Shown here: one piece after another, positions 22,736 to 35,415 of the stretch
How the letters are laid out: every line of letters starts with the position of its first letter
Position numbering within the stretch: the stretch's first letter is position 1
Source: Przewalskia tangutica
Lineage: Eukaryota > Streptophyta > Magnoliopsida > Solanales > Solanaceae
Direction: 5' to 3'
DNA: 64,000 nucleotides
NCBI GenBank assembly: GCA_029844215.1
Contig: CM056728.1
Coordinates: 83,265,676 to 83,329,675 of the forward strand
Program-made: the position numbers and the translations under genes
The notes under the pieces: generated by a model
What the model was told of the DNA's origin: nothing
What the model saw: only the letters and a program-made list of their open reading frames with translations
Databases searched by the model: none

Positions 22736-24481
22736 GCTAACCTCGACATAACAAGTCGGGGGTAAGTGATATAATACGGCATAGCGCTTATCGTTAAACA
22801 ACATAAGCTCGACAAGAAAACCCGCACAAGCGTCACAAGACACTAAACACGTGGCGTCATAACATGTTTACTTATCAAACCAACAAGAAAGTATTACAAG
22901 GCTATCACACGCCAACATAGTCAAGTTACTCACACAAAAGTCACACGATACAGTAGTATCAAAATAGAGTAACTATCTTTTAAGTAAACAAAACAATTTC
23001 CATACCTTCTTTTAAACCAATCTTAAGACAAACGCATGCCTTATTTTTAAACCATTTTAAGACAAAACCATGCCTTCCTTTAAAACAAAGACACTTTTTC
23101 CTTTTTAAAGTCAAGTAGCAATATACTTTTTAAACCAAGTGTCTTACTCTTTTAAAAACAAGTAACCTATACCATTAAATCAAGTTACTTCTCCTTTTCC
23201 AAAATCAAGTTGTTTATAAGTCAAGTCTCTTTACTTCAAAAAATCAGTCTCTAAATCTTTAAATCATATCTTTTAAGGAAACCAACCTCCAACTGTTAAA
23301 ATGCCAAGTTATTATTTTAAATCCAATGATAAATCATTCTTTTGTTTTCATAAAGTCGTTATAAATAACTTCTCATAAAGCTATTATAATACTTTATGTT
23401 TTAAACAAACCAAGGACAACTATTCTCATTTTCGAAATCAAGATAACTTTATTCTTTAAAAGACCACACACCCATTACTCATGAATGAGGTTTTACAACT
23501 TTTTAACATAATTCAAGTCCTTAATATTTCATAACAAGTCACTTAACTTTGGAATCAAGTCAAGGACACAAAAGAATATCAAATTCCTTTAAACACACGC
23601 GTCTACTACCGCTATATATATTCACAATAATCATGCTAGAAAGGATAGGAAGAGGTTCACATACATCGCGACGATTATCGACAATTAGCAAAGCTGCTCC
23701 AAAGTACTATAACCTGCTAGTCTTTTCCACCGCCCAAGTAGAATACGCTACTCGTAATCTTGACCTATAATGGCCATAAAACATTTATTAACTTCTAGAT
23801 CCGCCGTAGAATATTTCTAAGTACAAGGTTCCATATTCTATGGAAAATTCAGCGACACCTCCCCGCATGACCACATAAATAACCTCCACTATCAAGGCGT
23901 ACGGGCGACAACTCCCGAGGATTACCGTCTAACAGGACGTGTACAATTCCAGCGATAATACTACAAGTCTCTGCGTAAATACGATCGATGTAAATCTGAT
24001 TCAATTCTTATCAATATTCATTCTATATATAGTATACTCGACTATACATTACTCTGACATGTAATTTCCAATTACAATAGGGGATAAAGATCATTACCTC
24101 GATAAGCCCAAAATTATCCAAGATTTATAAGTCGATCTGAGCAACGTTTAGCTCGATTCCTTACGCTCAACCCGCTCCAAGCAACCCTTAGAATTTTCTA
24201 AACAACTTCTCTTAACACTTCAACTCCAAAAGTGAAGAACACTTAGGCTTAAACCATGGCAAGTTTCGGCCAGGGGATTCTAGGGCTAGGGGTGTGAAAT
24301 CTTTTCAACTCTTGGTACATAATCTTCCTAACACCTAAGGAAGAACACTTATAAGTTTAAGGATTTTTGGACAACTTTTGGCTAAGGGAGGGCTAAAACC
24401 GAGAACCACAAGGAGAGGAGGGAGTATTTCAAGTCTTGAAAACTCTCAAGTGTTGGATGAAATAAGTCTTGTAACAAGGGG

Positions 24482-24490
24482 TATTTATAG
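24482..24490 (-). promoter_or_regulatory. TATA box, LTR A4
   Basis: CTATAAATA on the minus strand, with the downstream C run shortened to four (ACCCCTTG). Confidence 0.68.
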
Positions 24491-24999
24491 AAATCAAGGG
24501 CGAGATCATAGCAAGTGTGTGGTCAAGATTGGGCCAAGTGTGTGAGGGTTCTTCCAACCAAATGTCCACCACAACTTTGAGACATGTGTCCGCCTGACAA
24601 TGAGACATATGGCTAGCCACGTGTCTCTCAACGTCGAGCCCACAACTTTCGGCCATAGGGCTACATGGGGTGCCATGTGTCGCCTCTCTACTCGTCCAAA
24701 ATATTTCATCTTCGAAACTATACGTAATGCCACAAATTTCGAAAATAAAGTGGGCCTACAACCAGTAAATTCCTCATGGGCCCACGTGACCATTCGGAAA
24801 TAAAATTCCATAATTCTAAAATAATCCCGGAAGTCAGAATACCAAATCTGGGAATCAATTCCCGTTAACGAACCTTTTCCTTCACAAAAATCCGGAAACT
24901 TTTAGTCGAAAAATCACGTCTTTCTTATTTCCAATTTTAATGTCGTATTTTTAAATGCGTGCGTCCTCGTATACATACTCTAGAACTACGGGTGTAACA

Positions 25000-25040
25000 T
25001 TCTTCCCCTTAGAAACATTCGTCCGAATGTTCCTTCTAAG
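25000..25040 (-). other. Polypurine tract and stem-loop, internal A5
   Basis: The G run of the PPT is shortened to four (AAGGGGAAGAA). The stem-loop at 25008-25040 has both 7-bp arms, with the loop reduced by one base. Confidence 0.8.
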
Positions 25041-25385
25041 TCTCGAGCATACTGCCGGTATAGTCTCCCTCTTATACTTATGAAACCAATTATGCCACAC
25101 ATGGCCATAATCTGACATCTGTATGCAAATTCACATCCGAGCCAACGAAAAATCATCTCTAAAGCGTATAACAATACTAATAGCTCCACCCATGGTCCAA
25201 AGGATACTTTCTTCACATCTTTACTTATAAAAGGACACTTCCATCTTCTTAACACATCTTAGCCTCTTTTCTTACTTGTCGTACCCTCGCCGTACACTCG
25301 AACTCTCCTAATATCATTACCACATTTACATCATTGCTTGATTTTCAAAATCTCGGGTTACTATCTCCAACTTGGTCATCATTAG

Positions 25386-25994
25386 CGGGAACACTCTGGA
25401 TGGATCTCAGATACTCTTAGAAACATAGCAACATGGAAGGCCGGACGTCTGCCTCTAAGTCGGACGGCGGTGCTAACTTATAGGCAACGCGGCCTATTCT
25501 ACAAGCGATCTGAAAAGGCCTAAAGTACCTCGGGCTAAGTTTCCTGCTTTCCAAATCTCGTCACACCGCCAGGGGTGGTACCTTGAAGACCACGTCGGCA
25601 CTGAACTCCAGTGTCGGCGCGATTATCCATGCGACTTACGGTGACTCACGGTGCTAATAACCTCTTACGGATAAGCTTCACCTTATCCATCTTTGCCGAA
25701 TCAAGTATGGACCAACTATCTGAACCTTTCCAACCTCGAACGATCGGCCAACCGACACTTCCGCCCGTACAAGGATTAAGGCGACATCGAATCTTGAAAT
25801 GGTAGCTATTATAACACTCGCTCAACAAGAGGCAAATAATCCTTCTGACTACCACGAAATCAAAACAGGCCCATGACCTATCCTCAAAATGTCGGGATAA
25901 AGCGCATGTTTGTCCGTCGGCGAGGTGAATGCAATCTGAGACTCACTGAGTTCTAACCACTTTGGTAAAATCTCCGAAACAAAAGAAATAGCGA
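25386..25994 (-). pseudogene. Integrase C-terminal half, unit A5
   Basis: Aligned to the A2 copy by nucleotide similarity. IICLLLSECYNSYHFKIR is readable at 25646-25855, after which the frame leaves PYEALYGRKC; GSDSWSILDSAKMDKVKLI follows in a shifted frame. Frames are broken and the catalytic N-terminal part is absent. Confidence 0.78.
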
Positions 25995-26522
25995 AAGCGG
26001 GCTCACTGCTGTCATAAAATAAAAGTAGGAACCCGTGCGACCTTACAATCTTCACGATAAATAACATCTCGCGTAACCTGCGCCGAGTAAGCGATCTGTG
26101 AAAGACAAGATGGGCTGACCTCGTCCGTCCACTTCTGGTCGAGCGCGTCTGAACTCGTCTGACGATTAACTAAACTTGGGCCTTGCATCCTCGAGACCTT
26201 ATCACATGGCGGGACCACTACCAGTAGCGTCACCCATTCCATACTCTGGTTGACCGAAATGAGTCAAAACCCGACCAGCTTTCATTTCACACCACTCGTG
26301 GACTTATCACGTGAATATACTCACGTATACAATGTACCCGACAATGATCAAGCGTCTGATCCTTTCCTCAAGATGGCCTTGCATCTAAGGTCTCGTAGTT
26401 ATCTGTATTCTATGGCTCAAAATTTTCGTCCCCGGACTTACCCTTTTAACTACCCATGTAATTATCCCACCTAACATAATGCTATCCGTACATAGCACTC
26501 CACATGTATCTACCATAACGAC

Positions 26523-27997
26523 CTAAACAAGTCTCTTAAGGGCTGAAGATATCTCTGTAACTACTGCCTCACTTTCCCTTTGTCGCTCTAATCAAATCTT
26601 GCTCGGCTGGGCGCATAACTACAGAAGGTGATGAACCAGCCACTGATCCCGAAGGCTGAGTCGTAACATTCGCGCCACCTGCAGTGGACAATTTCTGCAA
26701 AATGGCCCTGCTGTCAAGCCTAATAAGCTATCTAAGTAGTACGACCTCCCCATGAACACCTACCACAACGGCCATGCAGGGGTGGGGTGGCTCTCTCAGC
26801 TAACACCCTTCCTCTCAGAACCATGAATCCACCCGGACACAGTAGGCTAAGTCATCCCACTGTATCCCTCTACTAGGATATTCTCTCCTCGCGCATGGCC
26901 ACGGCGGCTGGTAAAACAAGCGTTAGTAAAAGATGACATTTCCGGGATGGCGCCTACCAGTGATGAACGAGGAAAGCGAATCTGGTGGCTAGAACTATGT
27001 AAATCGTGAACGAAACCACAGGTTCGACCAACTCCTAAATACCGAGCGTCACGAAGTGCAGCGGAGGACCACTCTGTCTTGGCGGAGGCGCATAACGATC
27101 TGCTGCGAGAAGGTCGCCTCGAAAGTTACCAAAGGACCTGCATTACGGCCTCTTACCTTTGTTCTTGGTTAATCCGTCGATCTACGTTCCTCGATCTGCT
27201 GCGCATAAGCTTTGTATGCGGGCAACGTCCGTACTGGCGAAAAAGTTACTCTTGTACCTTCGCCACTAGATAATCGTCAAGTCTGTGACATATCGGTGCA
27301 CTATCCTCGTATGCGCCACTAAAGCGGGGACATGCGAGCGATGAGTCAAACTCGATCTTTGTATTCCCAAACCGTCGCGCGTTACGCCTCGACATCATAA
27401 ATCCATGCGCGAGCTCTCATCGCCGGCGAGGCAAGTGTAAGTGTAAATGCCTGCGAGAACTTCGTCCCGACCAGGTGGAGCGCGTGCTCCCACAGGGCGG
27501 TTCCGTCATCAAACCGATCATTGCGGTATCGCGGCCGATGTGAACCTAATACCACCGACTCATCTGCGAGGCCTCGATCGCTCATGATCCGCTATAAGCG
27601 TCGTATAAACTCACGAGGATTATCCTCGGTCCTCGACCCATAGAACTGCGGTGGTACCAACTCCAAAAAGTCGAAGTTTCAAAGGTCGGCTGCAGGGTGT
27701 AATGCAGTCTGGCCGGCCCCGTCTATCCTCGTGCCTGCATTCTGGCCAGGCTAGAAAGCGGGCCATCTTACCGTAACCATATCCTGCATTTCTGGCCATG
27801 GGACTAGAGGCTCGGTATCGTGGTTTCTGCCAGCTCTGCTTTGCTCTAAACTCTCGTGGGGCTAGCGGCGTCGCGAACTCCCGAATGAAGCCTTTGTCTC
27901 GGGTAATGGCCCGGGCCTGTGCCTCGTAACCATGTATTCTACTCATGACTCCTCTGCTGCCTTGCCCACGGGCTCTGGTTGCCTTGCGTAGAGGCCT
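26523..27997 (-). pseudogene. gag remnant with lost start, unit A5
   Basis: The codon in the position of the Gag start is AGG instead of ATG (27997), so the N-terminus reads RPLRKATRARG inside a longer open stretch (27620-28129). That stretch continues as TPLAPREFRA and MARNAGYGYGKMARFLAWPE. The nucleocapsid part near 26870-26910 is out of frame. TAG at 26523-26525 marks the family stop. Confidence 0.8.
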
Positions 27998-28170
27998 AAC
28001 TAGCACATCTGAATACGCGGAGTCCAACTTATAACACACAGGCACGATCTCGAGTGAGAAGAATGAAACCAATCCTAAATATCCTGCGACCTCACGATTA
28101 TAGGTGTGGCGCGACACGCCGATAATCAAGACTCTACTAGATACGATCTGTAGACACTTTCCGAGATTAA

Positions 28171-28183
28171 GCGCTCGATACCA
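28171..28183 (-). other. Primer-binding site, unit A5
   Basis: TGGTATCGAGCGC on the minus strand, in the shorter form. Confidence 0.75.
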
Positions 28184-28799
28184 CTTTTGTCACGACCCAC
28201 TCGGGCGTGGTAGTGTCTTACCGGGCACCAGTGATCTGACATCGAGAAAATCAGCGAGAAATAAAAACTTACACATGAAACAAGATATCTGATAAGAAAA
28301 ATAGGCTAACCAAAGCGGTCACTTTACTGCGTATATATATATAAATGATTAAACACGAGCAGTTACATCCCTTTACAAACCACGCCACAGCGGTACTACA
28401 GGACCTCTAGAATGTAACCACAACTACTGACGGGACGGGCCACATACCACGAATGTAAGTACTACAACGGCGGACTATCTGAATAAGCCTCGAGAAAGCA
28501 GGCTTCCAAGCGGCTGTGATCCTATGGCGAGATCGACAAGCGGTGTACCTCTACTGCGGCGTGAGCGGCCCGAGGAGGTTAGTCTGGCAATTACCAAGTA
28601 TGTGAAGCGTAAATCTTGAAATAAAATCATAACATTTTAAAACCAATTACAAATACGTCGAACAACGATTTAACGCGCATAGTGCCACGGCATAAACAAG
28701 AGCAAAATAGATATAACGTAGCGGTCTTTTCTAGGCGCTAATGATCGAAGCAAGGCCGATCGCCCATAGTATCATTATGCGAGCCTAATCCTGGAACTC

Positions 28800-29035
28800 C
28801 GCGATCGCATGGACCACCTAGGTCGCGTGTGGTATTACTCGCATCGGGGTAGCTAACCCTCGGCGTCGTCACGGACTCCGCGATCGCGTAGTCACTGGAC
28901 GCGTGAGGTATTACTCGCGTCGCGTAACACACCGGGTGATCATCACGGAGCTCCGCGACTCCGCATGGGCCGCGTAGGTATTCACTCGCATAGGTCACGT
29001 AGACCGCGTAAGGTATTCGCATCGGGCGGCTAACC
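28800..29035 (-). repeat. Shortened minisatellite in LTR A5
   Basis: GGTATT-marked units are present, but an internal deletion removes the GCATCGGCGTAACAC part between the third and fourth unit. Confidence 0.75.
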
Positions 29036-30773
29036 TCGGCATAACAAGTCGGGGGTAAGTGATATAATACCGGCATAGCGTTTATCGTTAAACAACATAA
29101 GCACAACAAGAAAACCCGCACACAAGCGTCACAAGACACTAACACACGTGGCGTCATAACATGTTTACTTATCAAACCAACAAGAAAGTATTACAAGGCT
29201 ATCACAGCCCAACATAGTCAAGTTACTCACGCAAAGTCACACGATACGTAGTATCAAAATAGAGTAACTATCTTTTAAGTAAACCAAAACAATTTCCATA
29301 CCTTCTTTTTAAACCAATCTTAAGACAAGCATGCCTTCCTTTTAAACCATTTTAAGACAAAACCATGCCTTCCTTTAAAACAAAGACACTTTTTCCTTTT
29401 TAAAGTCAAGTAGCAATATACTTTTTAAACCAAGTGTCTTACTCTTTTAAAACAAGTAACCTATACCATTAAATCAAGTTACTTCTCCTTTTCCAAAATC
29501 AAGTTGTTTATAAGTCAAGTCTCTTTACTTACTTGAAAAATCAGTCTCTAGATCTTTAAATCATATCTTTTAAGAAACCAACCTCATTGTTAAAATGCCA
29601 AGTTATTATTTTAAATCGATGATAAATCATTCTTTTGTTTTCATAAAGTCGTTATAAATAACTTCCCATAAAGCTATTATAATACTTTATGTTTTAAACC
29701 AACAGGACAACTATTCTCATTTAGAAATCAAGATAACTTTATTCTTTAAAAGACCACACACCCATTACTCATGAATGAGGTTTTACAACTTTTAACATAA
29801 TTCAAGTCCTTAATATTTCATAACAAGTCACTTAACTTTGGAATCAAGTCAAGGACACAAAGGAATATCAAATTCCTTTAAACACGCGTCGTCTACCGCT
29901 ATATATATTCACAATAATCATGCTAGAAAGGATAGGAAGAGGTTCACATACATCGCGGCGATTATCGACAATTAGCAAGCGCTCCAAGTACTATAACCAC
30001 TGCTAGTCTTTTACACCGCTTCAAGTAGAATACGCTACTCGTAATCTTGACCTATAATGGCCATAAAGCGTTTATTAACTTCTAGATCCGCCGTAGAATA
30101 TTTCTAAGTACAAGGTTCATATTCTACGGAAAATTCAGCGACACCTCCCCCCGCCCCGACCACATAAATAACCTCCACTATCAAGGCGCTTGCAGACGAC
30201 AACTCAGGGGATTACCGTCTAACAGGGCGTGTACAATTCTGCCAGCGATAATAATACTCTGATCTACGTAAATACGGTCAATGTAAATCTGATTCAATTC
30301 TTATCAATATTCATTCTATATATAGTATACTCAACTATACATTACTACTGACATGTAATTTCCAATTACAATAGGGGATAAAGATCATTACCTCGATAAG
30401 CCCAAAATTATCCAAGATTTATAAGTCGATCTGAGCAACGTTTAGCTCGATTCCTTACTCTCCAACCCGCTCCAAGCAACCCATAGAATTTTCTAAACAA
30501 CTTCTCTTAACACTTCAACTCCAAAAGTGAAGAACACTTGGCTTAAACCATGGCAAGTTTCGGCCAGGGGATTCTAGGGCTAGGGTGTGAAATCTTTTCC
30601 AACTCTTGGTACATAATCTTCCTAACACCCAGGAAGAACACTTATAAGTTTAAGGATTTTTGGACAACTTTTGGCTAAGGGAGGGCTAAAACCGAGAACC
30701 ACAAGGAGAGGAGGGAGTATTTCAAGTCTTGAAAACTCTCAGTGTTGGATGAAATAAGTCTTGTAACAAGGGG

Positions 30774-30782
30774 TATTTATAG
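30774..30782 (-). promoter_or_regulatory. TATA box, LTR A5
   Basis: CTATAAATA on the minus strand, followed by ACCCCTTG as in A4. Confidence 0.68.
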
Positions 30783-31282
30783 AAATCAAGGGCCAAGATC
30801 ATAGCAAGTGTGTGGTCAAGATTGGGCCAAGTGTGTGTGGGTTCTTCCAACCAAATGTCCACCACAACTTTGAGACATGTGTCCACTGACAATGAGACAT
30901 GTGGCTATCACATGTCTCAGCGTCGAGCCCCACAACTTTCGGCCATAGGGCTACATGGGGTGCCATGTGTCGCCTCTACTCGTCCAAAATATTTCATCTT
31001 AGAAAATATACGTAATGCCACAAATTTGAAAATAAAGTGGGCCTACAAGTAAATTCCTCCGCGGGCCCACGTGACCAATTCGGAAATAAAATTCCATAAA
31101 TCTAAAATAATCCCGAAGTCCGAATACCAAATCGGGAATCCAATTCCCGTTAACGAACATTTTCCTTCACAAAAATCAAAACTTTTACGTGAAAAATCAC
31201 GTCTTTCTTCCTTTCCAATTTTAATGTCGTATTTTTAAATGCGTCGTCCTCGTATACATACTCTAGAACTACGGGTGTAACA

Positions 31283-31317
31283 TTCTTCCCAGAAACATTC
31301 GTCGAATGTTCCTTCTA
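31283..31317 (-). other. Degraded polypurine tract and stem-loop, internal A6
   Basis: The G run is reduced to three (TGGGAAGAA) and the lower arm of the stem is lost. ACATTCG/CGAATGT still pair, but with an almost empty loop. Confidence 0.72.
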
Positions 31318-31655
31318 ATCTCGAGCATACTGTAGGTATAGTCTCCTCTTATACTTATGAAACCAATTATGCCACACATGGCCATAATCTGACATGCGCA
31401 AAACTTCACATCCAAGCCAACGAAAAATCATCTCTAAAGCGTATAACAATACTAATAGCTCCACCCGTGGTCAAAGGATACTTTCTTCACATCTTTACTT
31501 ATAAAAGGACACTTCCATCTTCTGCACATCTGCGCCTCTTTTCTTACTTGTCGTACCCTCGCCGTACACTCGAACTCTCCTAATATCGTACCACATTTCT
31601 GTCATTGCTTGATTTTCAAAATCTGGGTTACTATCTCGACTTGGTCATCATTAGC

Positions 31656-32269
31656 GGGAACACTCTGGATGGATCTCGATACTCTTGAAACATAGCAACA
31701 TGGAAGGCCGGACGTCTGCCGCCTCTAAGTCGGACGGCGGTGCTAACTTATAGGCAACTTTGGCCTATTCTACAAGCGATGCGAAAAGGCCTAAAGTACC
31801 TCGGGCTAAGTTTCCCTGCTTTCCAAATCTCGTCACACCGCCAGGGTGGTACCTTGAAGACCACCGTCGGCTGAACTCCAAGTGTCGGCGCCGATTATCC
31901 ATGCGACTTACGGTGACTATGAGTGCTAATAACCTTTTTACGGATAAGCACTTTATCCACATCTTTGCCGAATCAAGTATGGACCAACTATCTGAACCTT
32001 TCCAACCTCGAACCAATCGTGCAACCTACACTTCCGCCCATACAAGGCCGTAAGGCGACATCAGAATCTGAAATGGTAGCTATTATAACACTCGCTCACA
32101 AGAGGCAAATAATCCTTACAGCTACCACGAAATCAAAACACGCATGACCTATCCTCAAAATGTCGAGATAAAGCAGCTTTGTTTGTCCGTCGGCCCGAGG
32201 TGAATGCAATCTTGAGACTCACTGAGTTCTAACCACTTTGGTAAAACCTCCGAAACAAAAGAAATAGCG
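31656..32269 (-). pseudogene. Integrase C-terminal half, unit A6
   Basis: Nucleotide similarity to the A2 copy runs over its whole length. Only short pieces stay in frame (for example VRGWKGSDSWSILDSA is a shifted reading of the WFEVGKVQIVGP region). No catalytic aspartates. Confidence 0.78.
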
Positions 32270-32801
32270 AAAAGCGGGCTCATTGCTGTCATAAAATAAA
32301 AGTAGGAACCCGTGCGACGCTTACAATCTTCACGATAAATAACATCTCGCATAACCTGCGCGAGTAAGCGATCTGGTGAAAGACAAGATGGGCTGACCTC
32401 ATCGTCGACCTCGGTCGAACGCATCTACGAACTCGTCTGACGATTAACTAAACTTGGGCCTTGCATCCTCGAGACCTTATCACATAGCGGGACCACTACC
32501 AATAGACATCACGCGTTCCATACTCTAGGTTGACCGAAATGAGTCAAAACCCGACCCACTTTCATTTCACACCACTCGTGGACTTATCACTGAATATACT
32601 CACGTATACAATGTACCCGACAACGATCAAGCGTCTAATCCTTTACTCAAGATGGCCTTGCATCTAAGGTCTCCGTGGTTATATGTATTCTATGGCTCAA
32701 AATTTTCGTCCCCGGACTTACCCTTTTTACTACCCGTATAATTATCCCGCTAACACAATGCTATCCGTACATAGCACTCCACGTATATCTACCATAACGA
32801 C

Positions 32802-34307
32802 CTAAACAAGTCTCTTAAGTGAAGATATCTCTATAACTCTTTGCCTCACTTTCCCTTTGTCGCTCTAATCAAATCCTGCTCTGTGGGAGCATAACTACTG
32901 AAGGTGATGAACGGCCACCGATCCGAAAGTGAGTCGTAACATTCGCGCCACCTGCAGTCGGACAATTTCTGCAAAATGGCCTGCTGTCATAAGCCTAATA
33001 AGCTATCTAAGTAGTATGACACTCCCCAGAACACCTACCACAACGGCCATACAGAGGTGGGGTGGCCTCCTCAGCTAACACCCTTCCTCTCAGAACCACT
33101 TGAATCATGGCCCGGCACAGTAGGCTAAGTCATCCCACCTGTATCCCTCCTACTAGGATATTCTCTCCTCACATGGCCCTGACGGCCGCTGGTAAAACAA
33201 GCATTAGTAAAAAGACGACATTTCCCGGGATGACGCCTACCACCAAGTGAACACTGAGGGAAAACTGAATCTGGCTGGCTAGAACCTATGTAAATCTGTG
33301 AACCAGAAACCACAGAGTTGACCAACTCCTAAATACCGAGCGTCACTGAAGTCAGCGGAGGACCACTGCATCTTGGCGGACGCATAACCAGTCTGCTGCT
33401 GAGAAGGTCCGCCTCGAAAGTTACCAAAGGACCCTGCTGTTCTGGCCCTCTTCTGCTGTTCTTGGTTAATCCGTCGATCTCTACGTTCCTCAGTCTGCTG
33501 CGCATAAGCCTGTATGCGGGCAACGTCCATGCCTGACTGAAGAGTTACTCTTGTACCTTCCTTCACTAGATAATCGTCAAGTCCTGTGACATATCAGTGC
33601 ACTATCCTCGTATGCGCCACTAAAGCGGGGACATAACGAGCGATGAGTCAAACTTCGTCTGTATTCCCGAACCGTCGCGGTTACGCCTCAACATCATAAA
33701 TCCATGCGCGAGCTCTCGCCGTGGCGAGGCAAAAGTGTAAGAAATGCCTCACGAGAACTTGTCCCAACCGGTGGGCGCGTGCTCCCACAGGGCGGTTCCG
33801 TCATCAAACCGATCATTGCGATATCACGCAGCCGATGTGAACCTAATACCACCGACTCTGTCTCTGAGGCCTCGATCACTCACATGATCCGCTATAACTG
33901 TCGTATAAACTCCTGAGGATCATCCTCAGTCCTCGACCCATAGAACTCTGGTGGACTGCAACTCCAAAAAGTCCCGAAGTTTCAAACGGTCGGCTCTGGG
34001 GTGTATTACCGGTACAACCGGCCCCCCGTCTATCCTCATGCCTCGCTACAAGCCGAGCTAGTAACTGGGCCATCTTCTCGTAACCATATCCTCTGTTCCT
34101 GGCCATGGGACTAGAGGCTCAGGTATCGTGGTCTCTGTAGCTACTGCTGCTGCTCTAAACTCTCATGGGGCTAGCGGCGTCGCAGAACTCCCCGAATGAA
34201 GCACTGTCTCAGGTAATGACTGGGCCTGTGCCCTCGTAACCCACTGTATTCTACTCATGACTCCTCTGCGCCTTGCCCACGGACTCTGGTTGCCTTGCGT
34301 GAGGCAT
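32802..34307 (-). pseudogene. gag remnant, unit A6
   Basis: The start ATG is at 34305-34307. It contains the longest clear Gag linker of the array (33279-33566): KEGTRVTLQSGMDVARIQAY, then QQTEERRDRRINQEQQK, then FGNFRGGPSQQQTG. Upstream is ASETESVVLGSHR, and downstream is NACFTSGRQGHVRREYPS (33125-33325), identical to A2. In-frame TAG and TGA sit within the RQL-RIM-VIEASE segment (about 33880-33910), and C-to-T changes could explain both. TAG at 32802-32804 is the family stop. Confidence 0.88.
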
Positions 34308-34485
34308 AACTAGCACATGAATACGCGATGAGTCCAACTTATAACACGGCTAAGGCACGATCTCGAGTGAGAAGAATGGAAACCAATCCTAAATATCCTG
34401 CGACCTCACGATTATAGGTGTGGTGCCTGACACGCCGATAATCAAGACTTACTAGATACGGTGCGTAGACACTTTCCAGGATTAA

Positions 34486-34498
34486 GCGCTCGATACCA
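34486..34498 (-). other. Primer-binding site, unit A6
   Basis: TGGTATCGAGCGC on the minus strand. The adjoining LTR end reads GTGATA rather than GTGACA. Confidence 0.72.
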
Positions 34499-35119
34499 CA
34501 TTTATCACGACCCGACCGGGCGTGGTCGTGCCTTACCGGGCACCCTGGTGATACAACATCGAGAAAATCGTGAAATAAAAACTTACACATGAAACAAGAT
34601 ATCTGATAAGAAAAATAGGCTAACCAAAATGGTCACCTTTTCTGCGTATATATATAAAAATGATTAAACACGAGCGATTACATCCTTTTACAAACCACCC
34701 ATGCGCGATTACTACGGACCTAAGAATGTAACCACAACTCTGACGGGACGGGGCCGCCATACCCAGATGTAAGTACCTGACGGCGAGTGCTATACGAAAA
34801 GATAAGCCTCGGAGAAGCAGAGCTTCCCGAAATCTTTGTTGTGATCCTATGGCGAGATCGACAAGCGGTGTACCTCTACTGCGGCATGAGCGGCCCGAAG
34901 GAGGTCGATCTGATAGGTACCAAGTATGTGAAAGCGTAAATCTTGAAATGAAATCATAACATTTTAAAACCAATTACAAATACGTCTGAACAACCAATTT
35001 AACGCATGCGTAGTGCCACGGCGTAAATAAGAGCAAAATAGATATAACGAATGGGGTCTTTTCTAGGCGCTAATGATCGAAGCAAGGCGATCGCCCATAG
35101 TATCATTATGCGAGCCTAA

Positions 35120-35415
35120 TCACTGGAACTCCGCGATCCGCGTAGACCGCTAGGTCGCGTGAGGTATTCGCCGCGTCGGGGTAGCTAACCCTCGGCATCA
35201 ACACGGACTCGCGGTCGCGTAGTCACTGGACGCGTGAGGTATTCTCGCGTCGGCGTAACACCGGGTGATCATCACGGAGCTCCGCGACTCGCGTAGGTCA
35301 CATGGACCGCGTGAGGCATTCGCCGCGCATCGGCGTAACACGCTTGGTGATCATCCTGGAGCTCCGCGACTCGCATAGGTCACATGGACCGCGTAAGGTA
35401 TTCGCCGCGGGGCGG
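35120..35415 (-). repeat. ~85-bp minisatellite in LTR A6
   Basis: Four units with the GAGGTATT, GAGGCATT and AAGGTATT words, ending at GGCGGCTAACCCTCGG. Confidence 0.78.

Larger units (their letters stand above)
21836..24999 (-). mobile_element. LTR A4
   Basis: This LTR is 3164 bp. It shares A at 24545, A at 23043 and A at 23407 with A2, and has G at 24181. The U3 palindrome at 24601-24628 is imperfect (GACATAT on one side, an extra base on the other). The minisatellite is at about 22440-22735. Confidence 0.92.
25000..28187 (-). mobile_element. Internal region A5
   Basis: This 3188-bp region is laid out as in A2 (spacer 25995-26522). It has an open N-terminal Gag stretch but a lost gag start codon. 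Confidence 0.88.
28188..31282 (-). mobile_element. LTR A5
   Basis: At 3095 bp this is the shortest LTR of the array. It has G at 30476, T at the 5335-equivalent, and C at the 4162-equivalent. The minisatellite (28800-29035) has lost part of its third unit. The U3 palindrome near 30893 has lost central bases. Confidence 0.92.
31283..34502 (-). mobile_element. Internal region A6
   Basis: This 3220-bp region is a mosaic. Long blocks (33120-33311 and 33448-33601) are base-identical to A2, and 33840-34230 is clean and close to A1, while the segments between them are heavily indel-ridden. The spacer is at 32270-32801. Confidence 0.88.

Noticed and set aside
27620..28129. 169-residue open frame as a possible intact gene
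   Set aside because: It is the PBS-to-gag leader fused to the Gag N-terminus after loss of the ATG (AGG at 27997); the upstream part is not kept in frame in A1 or B.
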